Assembly: GCF_040645615.1 (NCBI RefSeq)
Contig: NZ_JBEYYO010000004.1
Coordinates: forward strand, 124,001 to 188,000
Origin: Glycomyces sp040645615
Lineage (GTDB): Bacteria > Actinomycetota > Actinomycetes > Mycobacteriales > Micromonosporaceae
DNA: 64,000 nt
Direction of reading: 5' to 3'
This document shows positions 51,156 to 59,668 of the stretch, one piece after another; the stretch's first letter is position 1, and the number at the start of each line of letters is the position of its first letter. The position numbers were made by a program, and so were the translations under genes. Below the pieces are notes generated by a model. That model searched no databases. It had not been told where the DNA came from and worked only from the letters and a program-made list of their open reading frames with translations.

Positions 51156-52901
51156 TCACGCTCTGACGCCCCATTCGGCCACGTTGTAGAGGGCCCGCTG
51201 CTGGGAGGCCCAGTTGTCGCGGACGTTGACGAGTTCCTCGCTGGCCATGATGGACACGGGGGTGTCGACGGTGGGCAGGACGTAGGCGTCTTCGACGACG
51301 CGGCGCACGATCTCGTTGGCGATCTCGGCCGCGGCGGCGGGGTCGGGTTCGGCGGCGAGGGCGTCCAGGAGCGCGTCGAGTTCGGGGTCTTCGTTGCCGC
51401 CGAAGTTGGTGGCCGAGTCCGACGCCCAGTACTGGCCGGCGCTGGAGACGATGGTGGGGGCCGAGGTCCAGCCGTAGCTGACGATGTCGAAGTCGGAGGC
51501 GGCGAGGGTGGTGCCGAGGTCGCCTACGGGGAAGGGCTTGAGTTCGACGTCGATGCCGATGTCGGCGAGGTTGTACTGGACGAGTTCGGCCATGGTGGTG
51601 CGGTCGTCGCTGCCGTCGGCGTAGCGGTAGTTGATGCTGACTGCCTTGCCTTCTGGGGTGTGGAGGTCGCCGTCGTCCCAGGTGTATCCGGCGTCCTCGA
51701 GGGTGCCGCGGGCCTGTTCGGTGTCGCCTGCGCCTTGTCCGGTGGCGGTGAGGTGGTCTTGGAAGTGCTCGCCGTCGTTGCGGAAGAGGTGGTTGAGTTT
51801 GCGGGAGGCGTCGGATTGGACGTTGGCGTAGGTGCGGGCGATGAGTTCTTCGACGTCGATGGCTTGGAAGACGGCGGTGCGCAGGGCGGGGTCGGCGAGG
51901 AATTCGTTCTTGGTGTTGAGGTCGATGTGGTTCCAGCCGGGGCCGGGGGCGACGTTGAAGGCGATGTCCTCCTCGCCGACGAGTTGGGCGATGTTCTCGG
52001 CGCTGATGCCGGTGGGGCTGGCGCCGTGGATGGTGCCTTGGCGCAGTTCGGTGATGATCGAGTCGGTGGAGTCGAAGGATTTGACGGTGAGGCTGTCGAG
52101 GGTGACCTTCGCCGATCCGGCCCATTCGGGGTTGGGCTCGTAGATCGCGTAGACGCCGGTCTCGGCGTCTTTGACGGTGAACGGGCCGGTGGACCAGGTG
52201 GGGACGGTCTGGGAGAAGTAGGTCTCGGCCTCGCCCATGGCACCCGGGTCGGTCCGCCAGTCGTAGCCTTGCTCGTCGGCGATGTGGGCGGGGTTGGAGA
52301 GCACGGGTTCGAACTTCCACTCCGAGGAGGAGTAGTCCTCGTCGTAGGAGATGACGATCTTGTCGGCGGTGGCGCCCTTGGTGACGGCGGTGACGCTGGC
52401 GGCGGTGGCGGCTGCCGGAGCGCAACCGCCGCACAGTGACTCGGATCCGGAGCGGGCGTACCAGTTGTAGGTGAAGTCGTCGACGCCGATGGGGGTGCCG
52501 TCGCCCCAGCTGGCGTCGGAGTTGAGGGTGTACTCGACTTCCATGGGGCTCTCGTTGACCAGGCGGGGCGCTTCGGCGAACACGCCGTCGTTGAGGACGA
52601 ACTCGCCTTCCTGGTCGAACTGGCCGACCCAGGGCCAGTAGGGGGCCACGACCTGGAGCGTGAAGATCGTGTACTCGGCGCTGGTGTTGGGGTTCCAGCC
52701 GGTCCAGGAGCCGTCCATGCCCCACACGATGTCGCCGCCTTCGGCCCTTTCACCGGAGTTGCAGGTCACGGGGTCGGTGACGCAGTCCTGAAACCCGGCC
52801 CCTCGCCCTTCGTCGCCGGTGCCGCACGCGGTGGCGGTGCTCAGGGCCAGGACCAGGGCCGCGCCCGCGCCGATGGCCGCCGGTCGTCTCTGTCGCAGCA
52901 T
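51156..52901 (-). CDS. Oligopeptide-binding lipoprotein 5
   Basis: 581 residues. Signal MLRQRRPAAIGAGAALVLAL with lipobox TATAC, then CVTDPVTC, SBP family 5 domain (VEYTLNSDASWGDGTPIGVDDFTYNWY; NEFLADPALRTAVFQAID) and the same C-terminal INV-type ending as protein 1 (VNVRDNWASQQRALYNVAEWG). ATG at 52901 has AGGAG four bases upstream; an earlier ATG at 52913 is less well placed. First gene of the five-gene array. Confidence 0.92.
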   Translation of the reverse strand: MLRQRRPAAIGAGAALVLALSTATACGTGDEGRGAGFQDCVTDPVTCNSGERAEGGDIVWGMDGSWTGWNPNTSAEYTIFTLQVVAPYWPWVGQFDQEGEFVLNDGVFAEAPRLVNESPMEVEYTLNSDASWGDGTPIGVDDFTYNWYARSGSESLCGGCAPAAATAASVTAVTKGATADKIVISYDEDYSSSEWKFEPVLSNPAHIADEQGYDWRTDPGAMGEAETYFSQTVPTWSTGPFTVKDAETGVYAIYEPNPEWAGSAKVTLDSLTVKSFDSTDSIITELRQGTIHGASPTGISAENIAQLVGEEDIAFNVAPGPGWNHIDLNTKNEFLADPALRTAVFQAIDVEELIARTYANVQSDASRKLNHLFRNDGEHFQDHLTATGQGAGDTEQARGTLEDAGYTWDDGDLHTPEGKAVSINYRYADGSDDRTTMAELVQYNLADIGIDVELKPFPVGDLGTTLAASDFDIVSYGWTSAPTIVSSAGQYWASDSATNFGGNEDPELDALLDALAAEPDPAAAAEIANEIVRRVVEDAYVLPTVDTPVSIMASEELVNVRDNWASQQRALYNVAEWGVRA

Positions 52902-53109
52902 CGTTCTCCTCATGTCCGGCTGCCTGGTGCGAACGGGTTCGCACGGTTCTAGGCGAATATGAGCATGGGATGCCACCGCGCCCGAAGTGTCCCCCCTGTG
53001 CGTCCGAACTGGACGGTAGGGACACTCCGGGTCGACAAAGGAGCAGGTGGAGGCCGGAAACCGGAGTTTTGGTAAGGGACCCGTCAAAAGGGCGGTTTCC
53101 TCAAGATTC

Positions 53110-53132
53110 CTCGTGTTCAACTCGGTGTTCAA
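53110..53132 (-). promoter_or_regulatory. Adjacent direct repeats upstream of the binding-protein array
   Basis: CTCGTGTTCAA (53110-53120) and CTCGGTGTTCAA (53121-53132) lie head to tail in the 298-bp region between HelR and binding protein 5. A TTGACG hexamer occurs about 25 bases nearer the gene. They could be regulator sites; no regulator gene is adjacent. Confidence 0.35.
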
Positions 53133-53199
53133 AAATCGTGACCGTATCGGTATGAAAGCGGCCAGCGGAGCACAGGGTCCGTGTGCTGTCAAGCGGCCG

Positions 53200-55239
53200 T
53201 CAGTCGGTCATTTCGGGCGGGAGCTCGCTCGCGTGGACCACGGTGAGGCGCGAGACGGCGCGGGTGAGCGCCACGTAGAGGTGCCGCAGGCCGACCCCGG
53301 CGATGGTGCCGCCGCCGGTGGCCGGGGCGGCCACGATCTCGGCGGGCTCGACCACGATCACGTGGTCGTATTCGAGGCCCTTGGCGAGGCTCGCGGCCAC
53401 GAGCTCGACGCGTTCGGTGCCTTCGACCAGCGGGGCGAGGGCCGCGGCGCGGTCGTCGGCGGCGATCACGCCCACCAGGCCCTCCTCGGCGAGGGCCTTC
53501 CCCACCGCTTCGCGCACTCCGGCTTCGAGGTCGGCGGTGCGCAGGTAGTCCAGGGACCCGTCGGAGCGGATCGAGCGCGCGGGCGCGACCTCGACGCCGA
53601 GGTGGGGCAGGACCCGGTTGGCGAGCGCGATGATCACGGCCGGGACGCGGAAGCCGGTGGTCAGCTCGGTGTGCTCGGTGTGGGGCTTGCCGAGGTGGTG
53701 CATCTGGTCGGCCCAGGAGGTCGCGGCCCAGGGCGTGGTGCCCTGGGCGAGGTCGCCGAGCACGGTCACCGAGCCTTTGCCCGAGCGGCGGGAGATGACG
53801 CGGCACTGCATCGGGGAGAGGTCCTGGGCCTCGTCGATCACGATGTGGCCGTACGAGTCCGAGGGGTCCCTGAGTTTGAGGTGGGATTCGATCTCGTCGG
53901 CGATGAGCAGGTCGGCGGCGGTGCGCTTCGCCCCGCGCGCGGCCAGGAGCGCGGCCTCGTCCTCGGTGAGGATGCCCCGGGTCGCTTCGGCGCGGAAGTC
54001 CGCGTCGCCGTAGAGCTTCTTCTGCACGGTCTTGGCGTTGAGCTTGGGCCACACGGTTTCGAGGAAGGCCTGGACAGCTTCGGTGCGCTTGAGTTTGGTG
54101 CCCCACTTGCCGTCCGGGGAGTGGCCCGAGCGGATCTCGGCCTGGCGGCGTACGCCTTGCACGATCGCGTCTTCGAGGGCCTTGCGACCGGCCGAGTAGG
54201 TGCGGGTGAGCTTGCGGGCGTTCGCGACCGCGTCGTCGAGGTACTTCAGGCCCAGGCGCCAGCGCCACCCGCCGTCGGCGATGAGCAGGCCTTCTTCGGC
54301 GGTGACCGCGTCGGCGGCGGTGCCGACGTGGCCCCACACGGCCCGCTCGCACACCAGCGCGAGGCGGCCGTCGTGCTTGACCAGCGCGGCCTCGTGGGTG
54401 TCGACGGCGGTGGCGGTGTGCGCTCCGGTGAGCTGCTGGACGGTGACCTGCCAGACGGTGGTCTCGCCGAGGGTGGGCAGGACGTTCGCGATGTAGGCGA
54501 GGAAACCGTCGTTGGGGCCCACGACGAGCACGCCGGACTTGTCGAGCTTCTCGGTGTAGTTGTAGAGCAGCCACGCGGCGCGGTGGAGGCCCACGGCGGT
54601 CTTGCCGGTGCCGGGCGCGCCCTGGACGCACAGGTCGGTGGCCGCGTCGCGGCGGATCAATTCGTCCTGCTCGGGCTGGATGGTGGCCACGATGTCCCGC
54701 ATCGGGCCGGTGCGGGGGCGTTCGATCTCGGCGGTGAGGATGTCCGAGGAGATGTCTTCCCCGAGCAGCAGGTTCTCGTCTTCGAAGCCGGTGATGCGCG
54801 CGCCTTGGAAGCCGAAGCGGCGACGGCGCGCGACTTCGTGCCGGGCGTGGACCGAGGCGCGGTAGTACTGCTCGGAGAGCGGGGCGCGCCAGTCGAGGAC
54901 GAGCGGGTCGTTGCGCTCGTCCCTGATGTGGCGGCGGCCGATGTGGAAGTCCTCGCCGTCGTCCATCCAGATGCGGCCGAAGAACAGGGCGATGTCGCGG
55001 TCGTTGAGGTCGGCCATGCGGGCGACGGTGTAGTTGGCCATCGCCCAGCCGAGGTGCTTGTCTGGTCCGACGTCGCCGTCGCCCGAGCCGCCTTCGGCGT
55101 TCCTGCCGAAGTCCTCGGAGTGGAGCGAATGGATGTTCGCGGTGCCCGCGCGCATCGCGGCCATGTAGCCGCGGGCGCGCTCGTGGTGGTCGATCTCGGC
55201 CTGAAGCTCGGCTTCAGGGGTGCTCTCAGCAAACGACAT
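53200..55239 (-). CDS. HelR/HelD-like RNA polymerase-associated helicase
   Basis: 679 residues, UvrD-like superfamily 1 protein of the actinobacterial HelD type. N-terminal helical arm (AELQAEIDHHERARGYMAAMR), HFG-like insertion region with FFGRIWMDDGEDFHIGRRHIRDE, Walker A QGAPGTGKTAVGLHR, HIVIDEAQDLSPMQ, TVLGDLAQGTTPWA, and the C-terminal LVAASLAKGLEYDHVIVVEP and LYVALTRAVSRLTVVH motifs. Such proteins release stalled RNA polymerase and in Streptomyces can displace rifamycin. ATG at 55239 with GGAGC eight bases upstream. I did not find a clear rifamycin-associated element upstream. Confidence 0.88.
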   Translation of the reverse strand: MSFAESTPEAELQAEIDHHERARGYMAAMRAGTANIHSLHSEDFGRNAEGGSGDGDVGPDKHLGWAMANYTVARMADLNDRDIALFFGRIWMDDGEDFHIGRRHIRDERNDPLVLDWRAPLSEQYYRASVHARHEVARRRRFGFQGARITGFEDENLLLGEDISSDILTAEIERPRTGPMRDIVATIQPEQDELIRRDAATDLCVQGAPGTGKTAVGLHRAAWLLYNYTEKLDKSGVLVVGPNDGFLAYIANVLPTLGETTVWQVTVQQLTGAHTATAVDTHEAALVKHDGRLALVCERAVWGHVGTAADAVTAEEGLLIADGGWRWRLGLKYLDDAVANARKLTRTYSAGRKALEDAIVQGVRRQAEIRSGHSPDGKWGTKLKRTEAVQAFLETVWPKLNAKTVQKKLYGDADFRAEATRGILTEDEAALLAARGAKRTAADLLIADEIESHLKLRDPSDSYGHIVIDEAQDLSPMQCRVISRRSGKGSVTVLGDLAQGTTPWAATSWADQMHHLGKPHTEHTELTTGFRVPAVIIALANRVLPHLGVEVAPARSIRSDGSLDYLRTADLEAGVREAVGKALAEEGLVGVIAADDRAAALAPLVEGTERVELVAASLAKGLEYDHVIVVEPAEIVAAPATGGGTIAGVGLRHLYVALTRAVSRLTVVHASELPPEMTD

Positions 55240-55409
55240 GGTGGTGCTCCAGGTGGATTGGTGCAGATTCACAGGCTGTCGTCGAAGGCGCGCCGCCATG
55301 CCGCCGAGGGCATGTCGTTGTCAGCGCAGGCGTTGCCGATGCGGGAACGCAGACGAACCGTCGACCCTACCCGGGACCGACCTGCGGGGGCAATCCGATT
55401 ATGTGGCGT

Positions 55410-55910
55410 TCAGCGCACTTTCAGCGGCTTGACGTCGACCAGGCGTCCGTCGTCGCGGTGGAGGACCCAGCCCGCGCCCGGGCTCACTGAAGCGTCGGCG
55501 TCGAGCGGGAGGTCGAGGTCGTGGCGGGAGAGGTCGTGGCCGTCGCGGGCGGCCACGGCGACCAGGAGCGCGGCCAGGACGGCGGTCTCGGCGCAGACCA
55601 CGGTGGTGCGGCGCGGATCGGGCAGGGCCCGGGCCGCGCGGGCGGCGAGCCAGACGGCGGTGTGGGCCGCGCCCGGCAGGTCCGGCGTGGTCGCGTTCAG
55701 GTCCTCGGTGACCGAGACGCGCAGGTCCAGGCGGCTCGCCAGCGGCGCGAGGGTGTCGGTGCAGCAGCGGCCGGGCCCTGAGAGCAGTTCGCTGGGGCTG
55801 TAGAGCTGGAGGAAGTCGGCCAGGGCCCAGGCGCGGCGCGCTTGCGGGTCGGTGAGCGGCTCGCCCTCACCGGGTGCGAGGTGGCGCAGGAGGATGAGAG
55901 CGGACAGCAT
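55410..55910 (-). CDS. Histidine phosphatase-like protein with altered active site
   Basis: 166 residues resembling the SixA/phosphoglycerate-mutase-like domain that follows Nudix domains in mycobacterial MutT1. Seen: LILLRHLAPGEGEPLT (catalytic RH present), then SGPGRCCTDTLAPLASRL where the usual SPxxRCxQT pattern is changed, and VVCAETAVLAALL where the second catalytic His (normally SHG) is replaced by Glu. Activity is therefore doubtful. It stands alone without a Nudix domain. ATG at 55910. Confidence 0.65.
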   Translation of the reverse strand: MLSALILLRHLAPGEGEPLTDPQARRAWALADFLQLYSPSELLSGPGRCCTDTLAPLASRLDLRVSVTEDLNATTPDLPGAAHTAVWLAARAARALPDPRRTTVVCAETAVLAALLVAVAARDGHDLSRHDLDLPLDADASVSPGAGWVLHRDDGRLVDVKPLKVR

Positions 55911-56011
55911 ATTGAAGATGCTTCATTCCCGAGTGAACGGGAGATGAACCCGAATCTGAAGCCGAGGTGAACAGTCCGCACCAGAGCAGACGAGGCCGCC
56001 GCAGTGTTCGT

Positions 56012-56305
56012 CTACTCAGGACGGTAGCGCAGGTCCTCGTACTCCTCGTGCCGGTCGATCCACCGCTCCACGAACGGGCAGGTCGGATAGGCCTTGAGGC
56101 CCTTGGACCGCAGGTCGTCCAAGGCGTGGCGCACCAGGCGGTCGCCCCAGCCCTGGCCGCGCAGCGACCGGTCGACCTCGGTGTGCGGCAGCACCGTGAA
56201 GTCCTCGCGGGTCAGGTACTCCAGGTAGCCGAGCACCTCGCCCGCGTCGCCCTGAAGCTCGTACCGGTGCTCGGCCGCGTTCTCGACCACAGAAAGATCC
56301 GCCAT
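56012..56305 (-). CDS. Small GNAT-type N-acetyltransferase (YjdJ/YidJ-like)
   Basis: 97-residue minimal GNAT of the PF14542 kind: RYELQGDAGEVLGYLEYLTREDFTVLPHTEVDRSLRGQGWGDRLVRHALDDLRSKGLKAYPTCPFVERWI. The acetyl-CoA loop LRGQGWGDRLV is present. Substrate unknown. ATG at 56305. Confidence 0.88.
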   Translation of the reverse strand: MADLSVVENAAEHRYELQGDAGEVLGYLEYLTREDFTVLPHTEVDRSLRGQGWGDRLVRHALDDLRSKGLKAYPTCPFVERWIDRHEEYEDLRYRPE

Positions 56306-56352
56306 GCGGCAACCCTATCCCCGGGCGCGGGCGGGCCCGGAATGTCCGGAAT

Positions 56353-57822
56353 TCAGGCCTGAGTGGACGCCCGGCCCGGCAGGGCCGCCGAGACCAGCGC
56401 GCCCGCGACGCAGATCCACGCCGCGGCGGTGAACACGTCGGCGTACTGCGCGGCCAGCGCGGCGTTCACCGCGTCGATGTAGACCTCCTGGAGCTCCAGG
56501 AACCGCGCTTCGGTGATCCCGAACGGCAGCGGCATGTCCAGGTCGGCCGTCGAGGCCCGGAAGCGGTGCAGGCTCCACGAGGTGAGGGCCGCGACCCCCA
56601 CGAGCATCCCCATCATGCGGGCCACGACCACGGCCGCGGCGGCCGTCCCGTGGCTGTCGTCGGGGGTCACGCGCAGCGCGCCCGACGACAGCGGCGCGAT
56701 CGTCAGGCCCAGCGCGGCCCCGGCCAGGGCCAGGCCCGGTTCGATCTGGGGCACCGACACCGCGATCCACCAGTACGCCACGGCCGCGAGCACGAACCCG
56801 GCGAACGCGGGCAGGCGCTCGCCCGAACGCGAGGCGATCATCCCGCCCGCGACCGCGCCCACCGGAAGGCCGCCGAGGAACCACAACAGGAGCAGCGCGC
56901 CGCCGTTCGAGTCCAGGCCCAACAGCGTCTGGGCCAGGAGCTGCACGTCCACGAGGGTGACCATGAGGACCGCTCCGGCCGCGGCGCTGGCGGCGAAGCA
57001 CGCGGCGAACGGACCCCAGCGGACCCCCTCGGGGTCCAGGAGCCGCACCGGGGACCGCCACTGCCACAACACGAACGCCAGCAGGACCACGACCCCGGCG
57101 GTGATCGTGGGCAGGCCCCACGAGGGCAGCACGCCTTCCTCGGGATCGGGGTTGTAGAGCCCGATCGTGAGCAGCCCCAAGGCGAGCGCGAGCAGCGCGC
57201 CGCCGAGGTAGTCGACCTTGGCGTCGGTGCGCCGCCCGGGCGCGGCCGGGAGCGCGAACTGGACGGCGAGCGCGGCGAGGATCGCGAGCGGCACGTTGAC
57301 CCAGAAGATCCCCTGCCAGCCCACCAGGGCGGCCACGCCCGCGCCGAAGAGCGGGCCGAACACGGCCCCGAGTTCCTGGGCCGCGCCGATCCAGCCGAGC
57401 ACGACGGGGCGGTGGCGGGCGGCGAACAGGTCGGCGGCCAGGGCCATCGTGACCGGCAGCAGCGCGCCTCCGGCGAGCCCTTGGAGGGTGCGTCCGGCCA
57501 CGAGCGGCACGAGGTCGGTCGCGGTGGCGCTCACGATCGAGCCGATCGCGAACGCGGCCAGGCACGCGTGGATGAGGGTGCGCCGCCCGAGCCGGTCGGA
57601 CAGGCGGCCGAGCAGCGGCATCCCGGCGGTGTAGCCGAGCAGGTAGCCGGTGACCAGGGGCGTGGCGCGTTCGAGGTGGTTGGCGGGGATGCCGAGGTCG
57701 CGGATCATGTCCACGAGCACGGTCACGAGCACGTAGGCGTCGATCGAACCGAGCAGGACCGCGGCTCCGGCCGCGCCGATCGCGAGCTTGCGGCGCTCGG
57801 GGCGGGCCTCAGGGGGCTTCAA
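56353..57822 (-). CDS. MFS transporter of the P55 (DHA2-like) type
   Basis: 489 residues, 14 predicted membrane helices, with the MFS motifs GRLSDRLGRR (loop 2-3) and a motif-C-like AAQELGAVFGPLFG. In mycobacteria P55 (Rv1410c) acts with the lipoprotein LprG, encoded just upstream; the same pair is present here, with a 14-bp overlap. Expected to export triacylglycerols or glycolipids to the envelope, and drugs. TTG start at 57822 inside the lprG end. Confidence 0.88.
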   Translation of the reverse strand: MKPPEARPERRKLAIGAAGAAVLLGSIDAYVLVTVLVDMIRDLGIPANHLERATPLVTGYLLGYTAGMPLLGRLSDRLGRRTLIHACLAAFAIGSIVSATATDLVPLVAGRTLQGLAGGALLPVTMALAADLFAARHRPVVLGWIGAAQELGAVFGPLFGAGVAALVGWQGIFWVNVPLAILAALAVQFALPAAPGRRTDAKVDYLGGALLALALGLLTIGLYNPDPEEGVLPSWGLPTITAGVVVLLAFVLWQWRSPVRLLDPEGVRWGPFAACFAASAAAGAVLMVTLVDVQLLAQTLLGLDSNGGALLLLWFLGGLPVGAVAGGMIASRSGERLPAFAGFVLAAVAYWWIAVSVPQIEPGLALAGAALGLTIAPLSSGALRVTPDDSHGTAAAAVVVARMMGMLVGVAALTSWSLHRFRASTADLDMPLPFGITEARFLELQEVYIDAVNAALAAQYADVFTAAAWICVAGALVSAALPGRASTQA

Positions 57823-58459
57823 TGGTGACCGTCTCGTTGTAGTCCGACAGCAGCAGCGTCACGGTCGCGTCCCCTTGCGCGAATTCGGCCTTGACCACGC
57901 GGAGGGTCTCCTCGTCGAACCACACCGTGCCGGTGTTCCAGTCCCCGGCGGCGGGCAGGAACTGGGCGAACGCGGCCGGTTCGAACACGATCTCGTACTT
58001 GTAGGCGTCGAAGCCGGCGACCGACTCCGATTCGAGCGGCTCGGCCGATTCGACCGCGCCCAGCAGCGGCGCGATCCCGAAGTCGGGGTCGAGCAGGATC
58101 GTGGGGTCGTAGGGGAGCATGTCGTCGCCCACCGGGATCTGCTGGTAGTCGCCGGTGAGGCCCTTGACGTAGGCGTCCTGGCCCACGATCACGTAGTCCA
58201 CTTCGAGGTCCATGCCCAAGGCGGTGATCGTCCCGGTGCCCTCGGCCTGGCCTTCGGCGGTCACGGTGCCGTCGGCGGCCTTGACCGCGAGGCCCTCCAC
58301 GTCGCCGTCCACGGACAGCTCGAAGTACACCGACTCGACCGCGGTCATGGCCTTCTGCGCGTCGGGCACCACGTCTTCGGCGGGGGGCGCCTCCTCGCCG
58401 GAGCAGGCGGCGGTGAGGGCCAGGGCAAGGGCGCTGAGCGCGAGGGGTACCGATCGCAT
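57809..58459 (-). CDS. lprG: LprG/LppX-family lipoprotein
   Basis: 216 residues. Lipobox TAAC after a short signal (MRSVPLALSALALALTAAC), then the LppX_LprAFG fold: AMTAVESVYFELSVDGDVEGLAVKAADGTVTAEGQA, and GLTGDYQQIPVGDDMLPYDPTILLDPDFGIAPLLGAVESAE, the segment lining the lipid-binding cavity. It shuttles triacylated lipids across the envelope for P55. ATG at 58459 with TAGGAT six bases upstream, suggesting a leaderless mRNA. Confidence 0.88.
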   Translation of the reverse strand: MRSVPLALSALALALTAACSGEEAPPAEDVVPDAQKAMTAVESVYFELSVDGDVEGLAVKAADGTVTAEGQAEGTGTITALGMDLEVDYVIVGQDAYVKGLTGDYQQIPVGDDMLPYDPTILLDPDFGIAPLLGAVESAEPLESESVAGFDAYKYEIVFEPAAFAQFLPAAGDWNTGTVWFDEETLRVVKAEFAQGDATVTLLLSDYNETVTIEAP

Positions 58460-58485
58460 GACCCGATCCTATGCCGAGCCCTCGT

Positions 58486-58517
58486 CGGGCGGGAGACGCC
58501 GCGGTGCCTCCCGCCCG
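58486..58517 (-). terminator. Terminator of the xylanase gene
   Basis: CGGGCGGGAG (58486-58495), 12-base loop, CTCCCGCCCG (58508-58517), just after the xylanase stop. Confidence 0.78.
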
Positions 58518-58524
58518 GGCCCGG

Positions 58525-59508
58525 TCAGCTACAGCTGACGGTGGGCCAGTTGGTGTTGCCGTTGTGCTGGATGGTCAGGCCGAACGTGTTGCCCGCGCCG
58601 TTGGGGGTGGCCACGAGCTGCTGCGCGGTCGGGTAGGTCGCGTTGCAGTTCCAGGTCGCGATCACCCTCGCCGGGGAGGGGATGTTCAGCGTGGTGCGCC
58701 AGTCGCTCTTGCCCGAGACGGTGACGTTGAGGTTGTAGCGGTCGCTCCAGGACTGCCCGGCCGACAGGACCGCGTTGCACGACCCGCCGCCGGGGTTCTC
58801 GCCGCCCCCGCCGCTGCCGAGGGTGATGTTGGAGTTGCCGCTGGACTGGTAACCCTCAGTCGCCATGACCATGTAATAGGAGAAGTTCCCGAGGTTCATG
58901 CCCGCGCGGGCCCACGCGTCGAAGTGCTCGCCGGTGTTGATGGTGCCCGAGCTGCGGTTGCCCTGGCGGACGCTCCAGTACTGCTGGAAGGTCCTGGTGC
59001 CCTCCACCGACGGGGCGTTGTAGCGCGTCGACTCGCCCAGCCAGTAGGTGCCGCCGCTGGTGTTGAGCGTGCCGCGGCTCTGTGCGCCGCTGCTGGGGTT
59101 GTAGGGGCCGTGGGATTCGACGATGTAGTACTCCACCAGCGGATTCGACGTCCACCCGTAGAGCGCGAGGTAGCCGTTGCTGCCGTGGTTGACCGAGCCG
59201 GAGTAGTTGATCGTCCGGCGCCCGCCGTTGGCCCAGCCCTTGCCGCCGACCCAATTGTTGACGTTGTTCCACTGCGAGGTGTAGTTGCCCCCGGCGCCGA
59301 GGGTCATCGAGGCCGCGCCCTGGGTGTCGGTCCAGAACGAGTAGTAGTAGCCGTTGTGGGTGCCCTCTTGGTTCGTCGTGATCGTCTGTTGCGCGCTGGC
59401 CGAGCCGGGCAGCAGCAGACCGGCGCCGCTGAACACGAGAGCGGCGCCGCCGCCGAGCAGCATGCTGCGGCGGCTGAACGGACCGATGGACGCGTTGTCC
59501 TTGGACAT
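58525..59508 (-). CDS. GH11 endo-1,4-beta-xylanase with a cellulose-binding module
   Basis: 327 residues: Tat signal (SRRSMLLGGGAALVFSGAG), GH11 catalytic domain from about 40 to 235, Gly linker (GSGGGGENPGGGS), then a CBM2-like domain (CNAVLSAGQSWSDRYNLNVTV to the C-terminus) with a flanking Cys pair. GH11 catalytic Glu residues lie in LVEYYIVESHG (nucleophile) and MATEGYQSSG (acid/base). Secreted to degrade xylan in plant material. ATG at 59508 with GGAGGAAGG upstream. Confidence 0.93.
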   Translation of the reverse strand: MSKDNASIGPFSRRSMLLGGGAALVFSGAGLLLPGSASAQQTITTNQEGTHNGYYYSFWTDTQGAASMTLGAGGNYTSQWNNVNNWVGGKGWANGGRRTINYSGSVNHGSNGYLALYGWTSNPLVEYYIVESHGPYNPSSGAQSRGTLNTSGGTYWLGESTRYNAPSVEGTRTFQQYWSVRQGNRSSGTINTGEHFDAWARAGMNLGNFSYYMVMATEGYQSSGNSNITLGSGGGGENPGGGSCNAVLSAGQSWSDRYNLNVTVSGKSDWRTTLNIPSPARVIATWNCNATYPTAQQLVATPNGAGNTFGLTIQHNGNTNWPTVSCS

Positions 59509-59590
59509 CCTTCCTCCTTCTGAGGGGGGTGAGGACCGGTTCGCACAGCGCGAACCGCATCGACAGACATCTATCTCTGTCGCTGAGACC

Positions 59591-59665
59591 ATCGTGGACG
59601 CCCACCGAAAACATGTCAATGACTTCCGGAAAACTATCGGAACTTTCTGGCTTGAAATTCCGGAA
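59591..59665 (-). promoter_or_regulatory. Xylanase promoter with repeated operator
   Basis: TTGACA (59619-59614), 17-bp spacer, CACGAT (59596-59591) on the minus strand. Just upstream, TTCCGGAA occurs twice (59624-59631 and 59658-59665), each followed by a CTATC motif, with TCGGAACTTTC between. These repeats are candidate sites for a xylan-responsive regulator. Confidence 0.6.
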
Positions 59666-59668
59666 CTA

